Shown here piece after piece: positions 8,626 through 18,407 of a stretch of 37,883 bases of DNA (position 1 is the stretch's first letter; the number at the start of each line of letters is the position of its first letter). The notes beneath the pieces are model-generated. The model was given only the letters and a program-made list of their open reading frames with translations, did not search any database and was not told where the DNA came from. The stretch comes from an uncultured bacterium (GTDB lineage: Bacteria > Myxococcota_A > Polyangia > Polyangiales > Houyiibacteriaceae), in NCBI GenBank assembly GCA_937998345.1, contig CALLDH010000022.1, positions 1-37,883 of the forward strand, given 5' to 3'. A program made the position numbers and the translations under genes.

Positions 8626-10662
8626 ATGCCCGACTTCGGTACCGCCGACATCCACAACGTCCTCCTCGCCGGCTCGCGCTCGAGCGGGAAAACCACCCTC
8701 GCCGAGGCCCTTCTATTTCACGCTGGTGAGATCAGCCGCCAAGGGACCGTCGACACCGGCACTGCGGTGAGTGACTTCGAGAAAGAGGAGCAAGCGCACC
8801 ACTATTCCGTGTACTCGACGCTCCTGCACGCCACGCATGAGGGGAAGCGCATCAACATTCTCGACCTTCCGGGCGCGCCTGATTTCGTCGGACAGGCGAT
8901 CGCCTGCCTTCCCGCTGCCGAGACGATGGTGCTCGTCATGGATCCGGAGGTGGGGATCGACAGCATGAGCCGACTCCTGGTGAAGTTGGCGCACGATCTC
9001 GATCTACCCGTGGCGATCGTGGTGAGCCACATTGGGGAAGGGGTCGCCCGTCTCGGGCCATTCCTGAATGAGCTCAAAGAGGCGTTTGGCCGCGGCTGTC
9101 TTCCAATCAACCTCCCGGCCGATAACGGCGCAGCTGTCATCGATTGTTTACTAAACGGGGAAGGCGACAGCGACCTCGGCCCGGTCCCCGGCTTTCACAC
9201 CGAGCTGCTCGATCAAATCGTCGAGATCGACGACGCGCTCATGGAGCGATACCTCGAGGGCGAAGAGCCGAACTACGAAGCTCTTCACGAGCCGTTCGAG
9301 CGTGCGATGGATCAGGCGCACGTGGTTCCCGTGTGTTTTGCCGATGCCCTGAGCGGCGCAGGGGTCGAAGCGCTCCTCGATACCATCGTCCGGCACTTTC
9401 CCAGCCCGCCCGAGGGCAACGCGCGTCCGTTCTTCATCGGCGAAGGCGAAGACGAAACTCCATTCGTCTACTCGGACGACGCGAGCAAGACTCCCCTCGC
9501 CCGCGTGTTCCACGTCACGGCTGACCCCTACCTCGGTAAGCTCTGCTTCTTTCGGGTCTACCAGGGCACGGTGAAGGCCGGTGACCAACTCTTCATCGGA
9601 GACGGGAAGAAGCCGATTCGGCTAGGCCATCTCTTTCAGATGCAAGGGAAAGAACGTGCGCCGGTGACTGAAATCATCGCCGGGGACATGGGCGCGATCG
9701 CCAAGGTCGAAGAGGTACACCTGAGCGACGTCCTTCACGACGATCACGCCCTGGACCATGTCCATCACAAGGCGCTGCCATACCCCACTCCCTTGCACGC
9801 CCTCGCCGTCGTGCCCAAGACCCGTGGCGACGAAGACAAAATCGCCGAGGTCCTCGCTCGTATCCGCGAGGAGGATCCCACGTTCAGGGCGAGCTTTGAT
9901 ACCGAAACCCACGAGCTCGTGCTCCATGGCTTAGGCGAGATGCACTTGAACCTGGTGATCGAACGGATCAAGAATCAGGGCGTCGACGTCGAAACCAAGC
10001 TGCCAAAGATCGCGTACCATGAAACAATCATGGGCAGGGCCGAGGGTCACTACCGGCATAAGAAACAGAGTGGCGGGGCTGGACAGTTTGGTGAAGTCAA
10101 ACTTCGCGTCGAGCCGCTCGAACGAGGTGGCGGCTTCGAGTTCGTCGACAAGATTGTCGGAGGGGTGATCCCCAAGGGCTTCATGCCGGCCATCGAGAAA
10201 GGCATTCGCGACATCATGCGGCAGGGGGTCGTCGCGGGCTATCCCATCGAGGATGTGCGCGTGACGGTCTTCGACGGCAAGACACATGCGGTCGACAGCA
10301 AAGAGATCGCCTTCAGGACTGCCGGCAAGTTCGCCTTCAGAGACGCCTTTCTCAAAGCCAGCCCTCAGATTCTCGAGCCCATCGTCAATATCGAGGTGAC
10401 CACGCCTGGCAACGCGGTCGGAGCCATCACGGGCGATCTTTCGAGCCGTCGCGGCAGGGTATTCGCAACCGACGTGATGAGCAGTGGTGCGGCCGTCGTG
10501 AAGGCCTCGGTTCCGCTGGCCGACATGATGGATTACGAACCCACGCTCAAGAGCATGACCAAGGGGCGCGGGAGCTACGCCATGGAGCTCAGCCACTACG
10601 ACGCTGTACCTGCGCAAATCGCCGAAGACCTCGTGGCCAAGTACGCCGCGCAGAGAGCCTAG
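8626..10662 (+). CDS. Elongation factor G-like translational GTPase paralogue
   Basis: GSRSSGKTTLAEALLFHAG P-loop, DLPGAPDFVGQ, domain IV YRHKKQSGGAGQFGEV, C-terminus LKSMTKGRGSYAMELSHYDAVP. ATG at 8626 preferred over the 8491 start. Confidence 0.85.
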   Translation: MPDFGTADIHNVLLAGSRSSGKTTLAEALLFHAGEISRQGTVDTGTAVSDFEKEEQAHHYSVYSTLLHATHEGKRINILDLPGAPDFVGQAIACLPAAETMVLVMDPEVGIDSMSRLLVKLAHDLDLPVAIVVSHIGEGVARLGPFLNELKEAFGRGCLPINLPADNGAAVIDCLLNGEGDSDLGPVPGFHTELLDQIVEIDDALMERYLEGEEPNYEALHEPFERAMDQAHVVPVCFADALSGAGVEALLDTIVRHFPSPPEGNARPFFIGEGEDETPFVYSDDASKTPLARVFHVTADPYLGKLCFFRVYQGTVKAGDQLFIGDGKKPIRLGHLFQMQGKERAPVTEIIAGDMGAIAKVEEVHLSDVLHDDHALDHVHHKALPYPTPLHALAVVPKTRGDEDKIAEVLARIREEDPTFRASFDTETHELVLHGLGEMHLNLVIERIKNQGVDVETKLPKIAYHETIMGRAEGHYRHKKQSGGAGQFGEVKLRVEPLERGGGFEFVDKIVGGVIPKGFMPAIEKGIRDIMRQGVVAGYPIEDVRVTVFDGKTHAVDSKEIAFRTAGKFAFRDAFLKASPQILEPIVNIEVTTPGNAVGAITGDLSSRRGRVFATDVMSSGAAVVKASVPLADMMDYEPTLKSMTKGRGSYAMELSHYDAVPAQIAEDLVAKYAAQRA

Positions 10663-10711
10663 CGACGCGCGGCGCGCACATACGTGGTACCCTACGGTCC
10701 CAGGAGCTCAC

Positions 10712-12346
10712 ATGAACACGACCCTGCTGCGTTCGGGCCTCGTCATCGACGGCCGAGGTGGTCCCGCCTTTCCGGGTCACGTCCTGCTGAGAGGCGACCG
10801 AATCGATGCGGTCCTTCGGGAAGGTGACGCGACACCTGAAGCCGCTCGCCACGTCGACGCAACGGGCCGCGTGATCGCTCCCGGGTTCATCGACATGCAC
10901 TCCCACGCGGATTGGCAGCTGCCGCTCGACGATCACCCAGAGCTCCTGTCGGGCATGCTCGAGCAGGGAGTCACCACGGTGGTCGGAGGCAACTGCGGAA
11001 TTTCGCCCGCTCCCCTGCGGCGCGAGACGCTCGGACGGCTTCACGACTTTGCATCGATCGCTCGGGACCGCCCCTTTGACTACACCTGGGAATCGTTCGC
11101 CGAATACCTCGAACAAATGGAGGACGGAAAACCGGCGCTGAACCTGGCCGAGCTCGTCGGGCACTCGACCTTGCGTTACGCCGGGTCCGATGTCGCTCGC
11201 GGGCCGATGCCACGCGACGAGCAATCGAATTGCCTGGACCGCCTCAGGCAAAGCCTCGAGGAGGGCGCATGCGGTTTGAGCTTTGGCCTGGGCTACGACC
11301 CCGGCATGTACTCCTCGGTGGAGGAGCTCCAGGATTTCTGCCAGGTGGCCGCAGAGGCCGATGCCACCGCAACGGTTCACCTCAAAGCATATTCGCGGAT
11401 CTCGCCCTGTTATCCCCTGACCACCCCGGAGGCCCACAACGTGCGCGCTCTTCGCGAGATGCTCGATGTAGCACGGCGGACGGGCGTGAGACTCCAGCTC
11501 TCCCACTTCATCTTCGTCGGACGCCGGAGCTGGCGGAGCGTTGACGCGTGCCTCGAGATGGTGGACGCCGCTCGGCGTGACGGGCTCGACATCATGATCG
11601 ACGCCTACCCCTACACCTGCGGCAACACCACGATCCATGCGCCGTTTCCTTACTGGTTCCTAGCAGCGCTCCCCGGCGCCTACCAGAGCCGCCTCGCCCG
11701 CATGCGCCTCCGCGTCGAGCTCGAGCTAGGCTTCCGCTTGGCAGGTTTCGTCTACAGCGACTTTCAGGTGATGGACGCCGGCGTCGAAGGCTGGGAGGAG
11801 CTCAACGGGCTCACCATTGCCGAGATCGCTCGCGAATGGAAGACCTCGCCCTTCGACGCCATGCTCACCTTGGCCGAGCGAAGCAAGGGGGCGACGACCA
11901 TGCTCTTCCACAGCTACAGCGGGGGACCGGAAGACGAGCGTGCGCTGGAAACGGTACTCGGTCACGAAGCATGCCTGTTCGAAACCGACGTGATCGTGAA
12001 GAGCGGCGGCCATCCCAATCCCGCCGCGCTCGGGACCTTCCCGCGGATCTTGGGGCCACTCGTCCGTGACCGCCGGCTGTTCGATCTGGAAACCGCGGTC
12101 CACCGCATGACGGGCGCCAGCGCGGACCGCTTTGGCATGAGCCACCGCGGTGTACTCGCATCGGGCAAGGCGGCGGACGTCGTCATCTTCGATGCAGCGC
12201 AGATTTGCGACAGTCCTCCTGAGGGCAAGCAACCGGCGGGCCGCTCACGCGGCATCGAGCACGTCTTCATCAACGGCGAACACGCCGTGCATGCGGGCGT
12301 CTATCAGTCTGACGTCCGCGCGGGACGTGTCATCCGTCCCGTCTGA
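10712..12346 (+). CDS. N-acyl-D-amino-acid deacylase / D-aminoacylase-like amidohydrolase
   Basis: LLRSGLVIDGRGGPAFPGHVLLRGDRIDAV, GRVIAPGFIDMHSHADWQLP, GVTTVVGGNCGISPAPL. Confidence 0.85.
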   Translation: MNTTLLRSGLVIDGRGGPAFPGHVLLRGDRIDAVLREGDATPEAARHVDATGRVIAPGFIDMHSHADWQLPLDDHPELLSGMLEQGVTTVVGGNCGISPAPLRRETLGRLHDFASIARDRPFDYTWESFAEYLEQMEDGKPALNLAELVGHSTLRYAGSDVARGPMPRDEQSNCLDRLRQSLEEGACGLSFGLGYDPGMYSSVEELQDFCQVAAEADATATVHLKAYSRISPCYPLTTPEAHNVRALREMLDVARRTGVRLQLSHFIFVGRRSWRSVDACLEMVDAARRDGLDIMIDAYPYTCGNTTIHAPFPYWFLAALPGAYQSRLARMRLRVELELGFRLAGFVYSDFQVMDAGVEGWEELNGLTIAEIAREWKTSPFDAMLTLAERSKGATTMLFHSYSGGPEDERALETVLGHEACLFETDVIVKSGGHPNPAALGTFPRILGPLVRDRRLFDLETAVHRMTGASADRFGMSHRGVLASGKAADVVIFDAAQICDSPPEGKQPAGRSRGIEHVFINGEHAVHAGVYQSDVRAGRVIRPV

Positions 12347-12390
12347 CTCCTGTAGTCATCGGAACGGATTGATCGTACGTTCGGCTCGTC

Positions 12391-13719
12391 ATGGATGCTC
12401 TGCTCGCCCATCGACTCCAGTTCGCCTTCACGATCACGTATCACTACCTGTTTCCACAGTTGACGATCGGCTTGGGGCTTCTGATCGTCGTGTTGAAGAC
12501 CATGGGCCTGAGGGGCGACACGGTCGCAAACGAGGCTGCACGCTTCTGGATCAAGGTGTTCGGCCTGGGTTTCGTCATCGGCGTGGTCACCGGCATCCCT
12601 CTCGAGTTTCAGTTTGGAACCAACTGGGCCCGCTTCAGCGAGGCTGCCGGAGGCGTCATCGGGCAGACGCTTGCCATGGAGGGAGTGTTTGCCTTTTTTC
12701 TGGAGTCTTCGTTCCTCTACCTATTGTTGTTTGGCGAGAAGCGTTTGGGGCCGAAGCTGCATTGGTTGTCCGCGGTCATGGTGTGGCTGGGCTCCTGGCT
12801 CAGCGGCTACTTCATCGTGTGCACCAATGCCTTCATGCAGCACCCCGTCGGTCACCGCGTGCGCGAGGATGGCGTCATCGTGCTCGAGAGCCTCGGTGCG
12901 TTTCTCACCAATCCCTGGGCGTTCGCCCAATATGCGCACACCATGATCGGTGCAGCCGTGACCGGGGCTTTTGTCATGGCGGGAATCGGCGCGTTCTATT
13001 TGCTTTCCGGCAGGCACGTCCCTCACGCCAAGAAGTTCTTGCAGGTAGCGACGATTACTGGCGCGCTCGCCTCTCTGGCGGCGGCATTTCCGACAGGCGA
13101 TATCCAGGCGAAAATGGTGGTCAAGCATCAACCGGTGACGTTCGCGGCGATGGAGGGGCACTTCGAGACCGACGAGGGTGTCGGGCTGATCCTCATCGGC
13201 CAACCCAACATGGAAACCATGACGCTGGATAACCCGGTCGTCATTCCCAAGGTGCTGTCGTTCATGACGCACCAGCGCTGGGAGGCACGCATTGCGGGCC
13301 TCACCGAGTTCGACCCAGAGCTCTGGCCGGACAACATCCCGCTACTCTATTACGCGTACCACGTCATGGTCGGTCTCGGAACGATCTTCATCGCGATCAT
13401 GGCCGCTGCGGCGTTCTTGCTCCGCGGCGGCCGTCTCTTTCGCGCACGCTGGCTCTTGTGGACGCTGTTCTTGGCGATTCCGTTTCCGTTTATCGCGAAC
13501 ACGGCAGGTTGGATGACTGCGGAGCTAGGGCGGCAACCCTGGTTGATTCACAATCTCATGCGAACCGCCGATGGCTACTCGGACAACGTGTCGAGCGGCA
13601 ACGTTCTGTTCACCCTTCTCGGATTCATGGGCTTGTACGCGCTCTTGTCTCTGCTTTTCGTATCGCTCGCGCTCAAGATCATCGGTCGCGGACCGAGCTC
13701 CACATCGGAGTCAGGGTGA
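12391..13719 (+). CDS. cydA: Cytochrome bd ubiquinol oxidase subunit I (short Q-loop type)
   Basis: MDALLAHRLQFAFTITYHYLFPQLTIGLGLLIV..., QTLAMEGVFAFFLESSFL, WMTAELGRQPWLIHNLMRTADGYS; 442 aa. Confidence 0.95.
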   Translation: MDALLAHRLQFAFTITYHYLFPQLTIGLGLLIVVLKTMGLRGDTVANEAARFWIKVFGLGFVIGVVTGIPLEFQFGTNWARFSEAAGGVIGQTLAMEGVFAFFLESSFLYLLLFGEKRLGPKLHWLSAVMVWLGSWLSGYFIVCTNAFMQHPVGHRVREDGVIVLESLGAFLTNPWAFAQYAHTMIGAAVTGAFVMAGIGAFYLLSGRHVPHAKKFLQVATITGALASLAAAFPTGDIQAKMVVKHQPVTFAAMEGHFETDEGVGLILIGQPNMETMTLDNPVVIPKVLSFMTHQRWEARIAGLTEFDPELWPDNIPLLYYAYHVMVGLGTIFIAIMAAAAFLLRGGRLFRARWLLWTLFLAIPFPFIANTAGWMTAELGRQPWLIHNLMRTADGYSDNVSSGNVLFTLLGFMGLYALLSLLFVSLALKIIGRGPSSTSESG

Positions 13720-14762
13720 TGCTCGCCGAGGTCTGGTACGTGCTGCTCGCGGGGATGCTCGCCGTCTACGTCATTCTCGACGGTTTCGATCTCGGAGCAG
13801 GAATGCTCCATCTTTTCGTCGCGAAAACCAACGCCGAGCGCAACGTGGTCCTGCGGAGCATTGGGCCAGTTTGGGACGGCAACGAGGTTTGGTTATTGGC
13901 CGCGGGCGGCACCATGATTTTGGCGTTTCCCATGCTGTATGCCAGAGCTTTTAGTGGATTCTATCTGCCGCTGATGATCGTGCTCTGGTTTCTCGTTTTT
14001 CGAGCGCTGGGCATCGAGCTACGGCACCATGTCGACCATCCTTTGTGGCGGCAGTTCTGGGACGTCGCCTTCAGTCTCTCGAGCCTTCTGCTGACCATCT
14101 TCTTCGGTGCAGCACTCGGCAATGTGGTGCGAGGAGTCGCCATGAACGACGCGGGGGTGTTCTTCGCCCCATTGTGGACCAACTTCCGGGTCGACCCCGA
14201 GCCTGGAATTCTCGACTGGTACACCTTGATCGTGGCGCTCAACGCGACCATCGCCGTGGCGATGCACGGCGCCGCGTGGATCGGATGGCGAGCGACGGGC
14301 GATGTCCAACGCCGATGCGGAGCCCTTCTTTGGCCGCTTTGGACCGCAACGCTGGCGTTGACAGCAGTCACGACCGTGGCGACCTACTTCGTTCAGCCCC
14401 AGATGGGGCACAACCTGCAAAGCACACTCGGCTGGTGGCTGGCCCCAGGTCTTGCGGTGGCGGGTCTAATGGGCCTGCGCGTTTTCGCTCGACGGGAACA
14501 GCGCAGAGCCGCCTTTGTTTCTTCCTGTGCTTTCCTCGTAGGAATGCTCGGGAGCGCGGCCGCTGCGATCTTTCCGTTCGTCCTTCCGGCACGGGACGCA
14601 ACACAAGGTCTCACCATCGCGCAAGCCGCCACCGAGCCCTACGGGCTTCAGGTGGCCTTGTACTGGTGGGTGCCCGGTGTTTTGCTCGCGATCGCCTACT
14701 TCACGTTCAACTATCGAAACCTTCCGAAGCGCTTGTCAGCCACCGATTCCGAACTGCACTGA
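13719..14762 (+). CDS. cydB: Cytochrome bd ubiquinol oxidase subunit II
   Basis: MLAEVWYVLLAGMLAVYVILDGFDLGAGMLH...IGPVWDGNEVWLLAAGGTM...; ATG overlaps the cydA stop (TGATG). Confidence 0.95.
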   Translation: MLAEVWYVLLAGMLAVYVILDGFDLGAGMLHLFVAKTNAERNVVLRSIGPVWDGNEVWLLAAGGTMILAFPMLYARAFSGFYLPLMIVLWFLVFRALGIELRHHVDHPLWRQFWDVAFSLSSLLLTIFFGAALGNVVRGVAMNDAGVFFAPLWTNFRVDPEPGILDWYTLIVALNATIAVAMHGAAWIGWRATGDVQRRCGALLWPLWTATLALTAVTTVATYFVQPQMGHNLQSTLGWWLAPGLAVAGLMGLRVFARREQRRAAFVSSCAFLVGMLGSAAAAIFPFVLPARDATQGLTIAQAATEPYGLQVALYWWVPGVLLAIAYFTFNYRNLPKRLSATDSELH

Positions 14763-14802
14763 AGGCGGTCCAACCGAGGCTGGCGGCCCGCGAACGCACC
14801 GC

Positions 14803-16647
14803 TCACGTCGTATCGGGCAATGCCAGTCGGATCTTCGAATCTACTAGGTCTCGGATCTCTCTGAGATAGCGAGCGTGTTCCGCGGAATCGTCTGGGCTGT
14901 AGTTGAGGTTCTTGTAAAGGCTGATCAGGCGCGTGAAAAAGTCCTGCACCTCGTCGCGATCGTCGATGGCGTAGTCGGCTTCGATGATTTCCTTCACCAG
15001 CTCGAAGCTCTTCTTCTGACGCTCGAGCGGCATCGATGAATCCACCGCATCGTAAGCGTCCTGCTGCAGGAAGACCATGTCCAGAAAGACCGATTTCTGC
15101 CATGCCAGGAAGTCGTCCAAAGTGGTCCCTTCCTCGCCTGTGACTTGCATCATCTGGTAGATCTCGTCGCCCCGGTGGAGGAGCTCGTGGGCCGCCTTCA
15201 CGTCCTCCACCCAAGTTGGAGACAGGTTCTTGGCGTACCACTCGCTCATCTGGTCCAGGTAACGCGACCAGGAGATGAGGGGATCGATGGCCGGGTAGAA
15301 GCGCTTGTATGCCCGGTCGGCCGACAGGCCTAAGAACGTTTTCACGGTCGCGAGGGTCGCCTGGGTCACCGGCTCTTCGAAGTTCCCGCCGGCAGGCGAC
15401 ACGGTACCGATGAGCGTGACGCTACCGGTCTGGCCATCCGGCGCCTGGATGAGACCCGCCCGTTCGTAGAGGCTCTTGATGGACGAGTCGAGGTAGGCTG
15501 GGAACGCTTCCTCCCCCGGGATTTCCTCCATTCGACCTGAAGTCTCGCGCATGGCCTGGGCCCAACGCGAGGTCGAGTCAGCGATGCACAAGACGTCGTA
15601 CCCCATCTGCCGGTAGTACTCGCCCAAGGTTATGCCCGTGTAGATGGAAGATTCCCGAGCGGCCACCGGCATCGAGGACGTGTTGCAAATGATGATCGTG
15701 CGATCCATCAGGGAGCCCCCGGTCCGGGGGTCTATCGTTTCCGGGTACTCGGTGATCGTCTCTACTACTTCGCCGGCTCGTTCGCCGCATGCGATCACGA
15801 TGACGATGTCCACGGCCGAGTGTCGGGCTATGAGGCTCTGGAGCACTGTCTTCCCGGAACCGAAAGGACCCGGGATGCAGGCCGTGCCTCCACGGGCGAC
15901 CGGGATCATCGTGTCGATGATTCGCTGCGTAGTGGTCAGGGGCTCCGTCGGGTAGATACGCTCCGCCACGCGACGCCGGAGCATGAGCTCGGGCAGCGGG
16001 CGGCGCACTGGCCACCGTTGAGCCATGGTGAGAGTCCGTTCTTCACCATTCGGTCGAACGACTCGGGCGATGGGGTCGTTGATCGCGACGCTGCCCCTAT
16101 TTATCCAGGTCACCTGCACCGCCGCTGGCTCGTCGAAGGGCACCATGATCTTGTGTTCGAAGATCCCCTCGGGCGTCGTCCCCAAAATCTGTCCTGCCTT
16201 GAGGGTCTGCCCCTTAGCGACCGCAGGCGTGAAGTCCCAGCGCCTCTCGGTGTCTATGGGGTCCACATCCGTGCCACGCGGCAGTAGGAAACCGTGCTCC
16301 TCTGCCAACAAGGACAATGGGTTTTGCAGCCCGTCATACACCTTTCCCAGAAGACCGGGAGCGAGGGTCACCGACAGCATTTCGCCGGTCAACTCGACCT
16401 CGTCCCCGACCTTGACCCCGGAGGTATCTTCGAAGACCTGAAGATCCGCTACCTGATTCTGGACGCGGAGCACCTCGGATTTGAGACGCTGCTCTCCAAG
16501 AAGAACATGACCGACCTCGTTTTTCATGACCCGAGTGTCGCGGACGCTGATCGTGACTAGACTCTCCTGAACGGCCACGATGGGGGCCCGCCGAGATGCG
16601 TCGCCGCTCGCACCGTCCGCATCAGGCGAAGAGGTTTTGGTGGTCAC
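14803..16647 (-). CDS. ntpA: V-type ATP synthase subunit A
   Basis: 614 aa; Walker A GPFGSGKT, GEVVETITEYPE, VLCIADSTSRWAQAMRETSGRMEEIPGEEAFPAYL. Confidence 0.95.
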   Translation of the reverse strand: MTTKTSSPDADGASGDASRRAPIVAVQESLVTISVRDTRVMKNEVGHVLLGEQRLKSEVLRVQNQVADLQVFEDTSGVKVGDEVELTGEMLSVTLAPGLLGKVYDGLQNPLSLLAEEHGFLLPRGTDVDPIDTERRWDFTPAVAKGQTLKAGQILGTTPEGIFEHKIMVPFDEPAAVQVTWINRGSVAINDPIARVVRPNGEERTLTMAQRWPVRRPLPELMLRRRVAERIYPTEPLTTTQRIIDTMIPVARGGTACIPGPFGSGKTVLQSLIARHSAVDIVIVIACGERAGEVVETITEYPETIDPRTGGSLMDRTIIICNTSSMPVAARESSIYTGITLGEYYRQMGYDVLCIADSTSRWAQAMRETSGRMEEIPGEEAFPAYLDSSIKSLYERAGLIQAPDGQTGSVTLIGTVSPAGGNFEEPVTQATLATVKTFLGLSADRAYKRFYPAIDPLISWSRYLDQMSEWYAKNLSPTWVEDVKAAHELLHRGDEIYQMMQVTGEEGTTLDDFLAWQKSVFLDMVFLQQDAYDAVDSSMPLERQKKSFELVKEIIEADYAIDDRDEVQDFFTRLISLYKNLNYSPDDSAEHARYLREIRDLVDSKIRLALPDTT

Positions 16648-17293
16648 TCGTCACCTCCATTATCAGTTCCTCGAAGCGCTCACGCGCCTTCTCGGCGTCG
16701 TAAGATAGCCATCGGTGGAGGATGTCCCATTTGTACGCGAAGGCGAAGACCTGCTCGAACCGAAACGGATGTCCGTCCGAGATCTGGCTCAGCTTCTTCC
16801 AAGACTGACCCATCATCAGTTTCTCGAGCTCCATGGCATCACCCTGGTCCAGGAACTTCTGCGCCTCGGGGATCCATGGAAACACTGCCCCTAGCCCAAA
16901 CTCCGGTTCCGCCCAGCGTGCTTCGATGATTCGCGTGTACGGGCCCGTGCCCCATCGCCCGGATGGAGCGGCCTTCCCCTGGCGTCTCATACGGAGCGCC
17001 GCCATTACCGTGCGCATGTTCATGCGGAAATCCACTATGTTCCTGAGCTCCTGGTTGCGGTTGTGGGCCACGACCTCGTCATACATGGCGACGATCTCCT
17101 CAGTCGTCCGGCTCACAGGTTGGCGGCGCCAGGCGATCAGACGCTCGGCCCTCATGAGCTCCTCCAGGTCATCTCTGTGAAGGAGGGACATGCGCTCCTC
17201 GAGGCGCAGTCGGCTCATCGGTAGGAGCTTCGTCTGCCGGAAATCGGGGAGCGCCGGGAGACTGGCCACGAGCTGATAGTAGCGTCGTATCAC
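16622..17293 (-). CDS. DUF2764 family protein of V-ATPase operons
   Basis: MIRRYYQLVASLPALPDF start, 223 aa, lies between E and A subunit genes. Confidence 0.75.
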   Translation of the reverse strand: MIRRYYQLVASLPALPDFRQTKLLPMSRLRLEERMSLLHRDDLEELMRAERLIAWRRQPVSRTTEEIVAMYDEVVAHNRNQELRNIVDFRMNMRTVMAALRMRRQGKAAPSGRWGTGPYTRIIEARWAEPEFGLGAVFPWIPEAQKFLDQGDAMELEKLMMGQSWKKLSQISDGHPFRFEQVFAFAYKWDILHRWLSYDAEKARERFEELIMEVTSDHQNLFA

Positions 17294-17949
17294 TGCCCCG
17301 CCTCGACCAGGATCTTCCTGTAGCGAGGCAGAAGCAGCTTCAGCATCATCTCGGACAGAGCTTCGTCACTCAAGTCGATCTCCAGATCCTCGCCGACCAA
17401 ACGAATACGGGCTCCGCCCTGGACTGCGTTCGACGGAATGAGCTCGATGCCTTTCCGCAGCACATCGGCAGAGAACGCCACGGCCGACTTCCGAAGAAAC
17501 TCATCGAGCTCTGCGGAGACTTCATCGGCGAGCCGATGGGGAACGAGGATGACGGCGTCCTTGTCTTTGATGAACTCTTCAGCCGCCCTCCCTGCGAGGA
17601 CCAAGATCATGTCCCGGAGCACGGTGCCATCGGTGGTCACGTCGGTTACGAGGCGACGCACGTGCTCTTCGAAGGCGGACATCAGCGCCGAACGGAGCTC
17701 CAACCCGGTGTCCCGTGCCGCGATGCGCAGAGCCTCGATGCTGGCGGTCCGCTCCCGCTCCGTTGCGGCCCGCGCATCCTTCTCGATGGCCGCGGCTTTC
17801 GCTTTGGCATCCGCCACGGTCCGGGCAGCCTTCGCTTTGGCCTCCGCGAGAATCCTGTCTGCCTCGGTGCGGGCGGAATGCACTCCCTCGTCGCGAATCC
17901 GGTCGATCAGCTCCTTGACGCCCGAGGCTTTCAGATCTGGCTGGGTCAT
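17290..17949 (-). CDS. ntpE: V-type ATP synthase subunit E
   Basis: 219 aa; coiled N-terminus KELIDRIRDEGVHSARTEADRILAEAKAKAARTVADAKAKAAAIEKDA and operon position. Confidence 0.8.
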   Translation of the reverse strand: MTQPDLKASGVKELIDRIRDEGVHSARTEADRILAEAKAKAARTVADAKAKAAAIEKDARAATERERTASIEALRIAARDTGLELRSALMSAFEEHVRRLVTDVTTDGTVLRDMILVLAGRAAEEFIKDKDAVILVPHRLADEVSAELDEFLRKSAVAFSADVLRKGIELIPSNAVQGGARIRLVGEDLEIDLSDEALSEMMLKLLLPRYRKILVEAGQ

Positions 17950-17957
17950 GCGTCACC

Positions 17958-18404
17958 TCACTTCGGAATGGCGCCTGCGAGCACCAGAGCGAACACGAAC
18001 ACGAAGACAGCGAAGCCTTCGATCACAGCCGCGGGTGCGATGGAAATCCCGAACACCTCAGGCTTCGACTTCGAGGTATTGATGGAGGCGGCACACGCGC
18101 TTCCCTGAGCCATCGCACTGAAGAGCAGGGCCGCGCCAGTGAGAACTCCCAAGCCAAAAAGGCCGGGCGAGTTTCCCACCGTCAGGGTGCGGTTGAACGT
18201 CAGCATCACCACGATGCCGTAGATGGTTTGGGAGGAGGGCATCGCCGCCACCCCGACGAAGCGACCGTAGCCGCCCTCCATCTCGAGCATCGCACCTGCG
18301 GCGGCCAGACCGCCCCGGCCAACGCCGATCATGCTGCCGATAGCACCCAACGCCAGAGGGGAGAAGATGCCCAGCCAGCCCATGGTCAAGACCAATGGTT
18401 CCAC
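17958..18404 (-). CDS. ntpK: V-type ATP synthase subunit K (rotor ring, two-hairpin proteolipid)
   Basis: GWLGIFSPLALGAIGSMIGVGRGGLAAAGAM...PSSQTIYGIVVML...AMAQGSACAASI...IAPAAVIEGFAVFVFVFALVL. Confidence 0.92.
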   Translation of the reverse strand: MEPLVLTMGWLGIFSPLALGAIGSMIGVGRGGLAAAGAMLEMEGGYGRFVGVAAMPSSQTIYGIVVMLTFNRTLTVGNSPGLFGLGVLTGAALLFSAMAQGSACAASINTSKSKPEVFGISIAPAAVIEGFAVFVFVFALVLAGAIPK

Positions 18405-18407
18405 GGA

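Noticed and set aside
15716-15730. CCCCCGGTCCGGGGG palindrome
   Set aside because: Lies in conserved ntpA coding sequence (DPRTGGS); explained by codon choice
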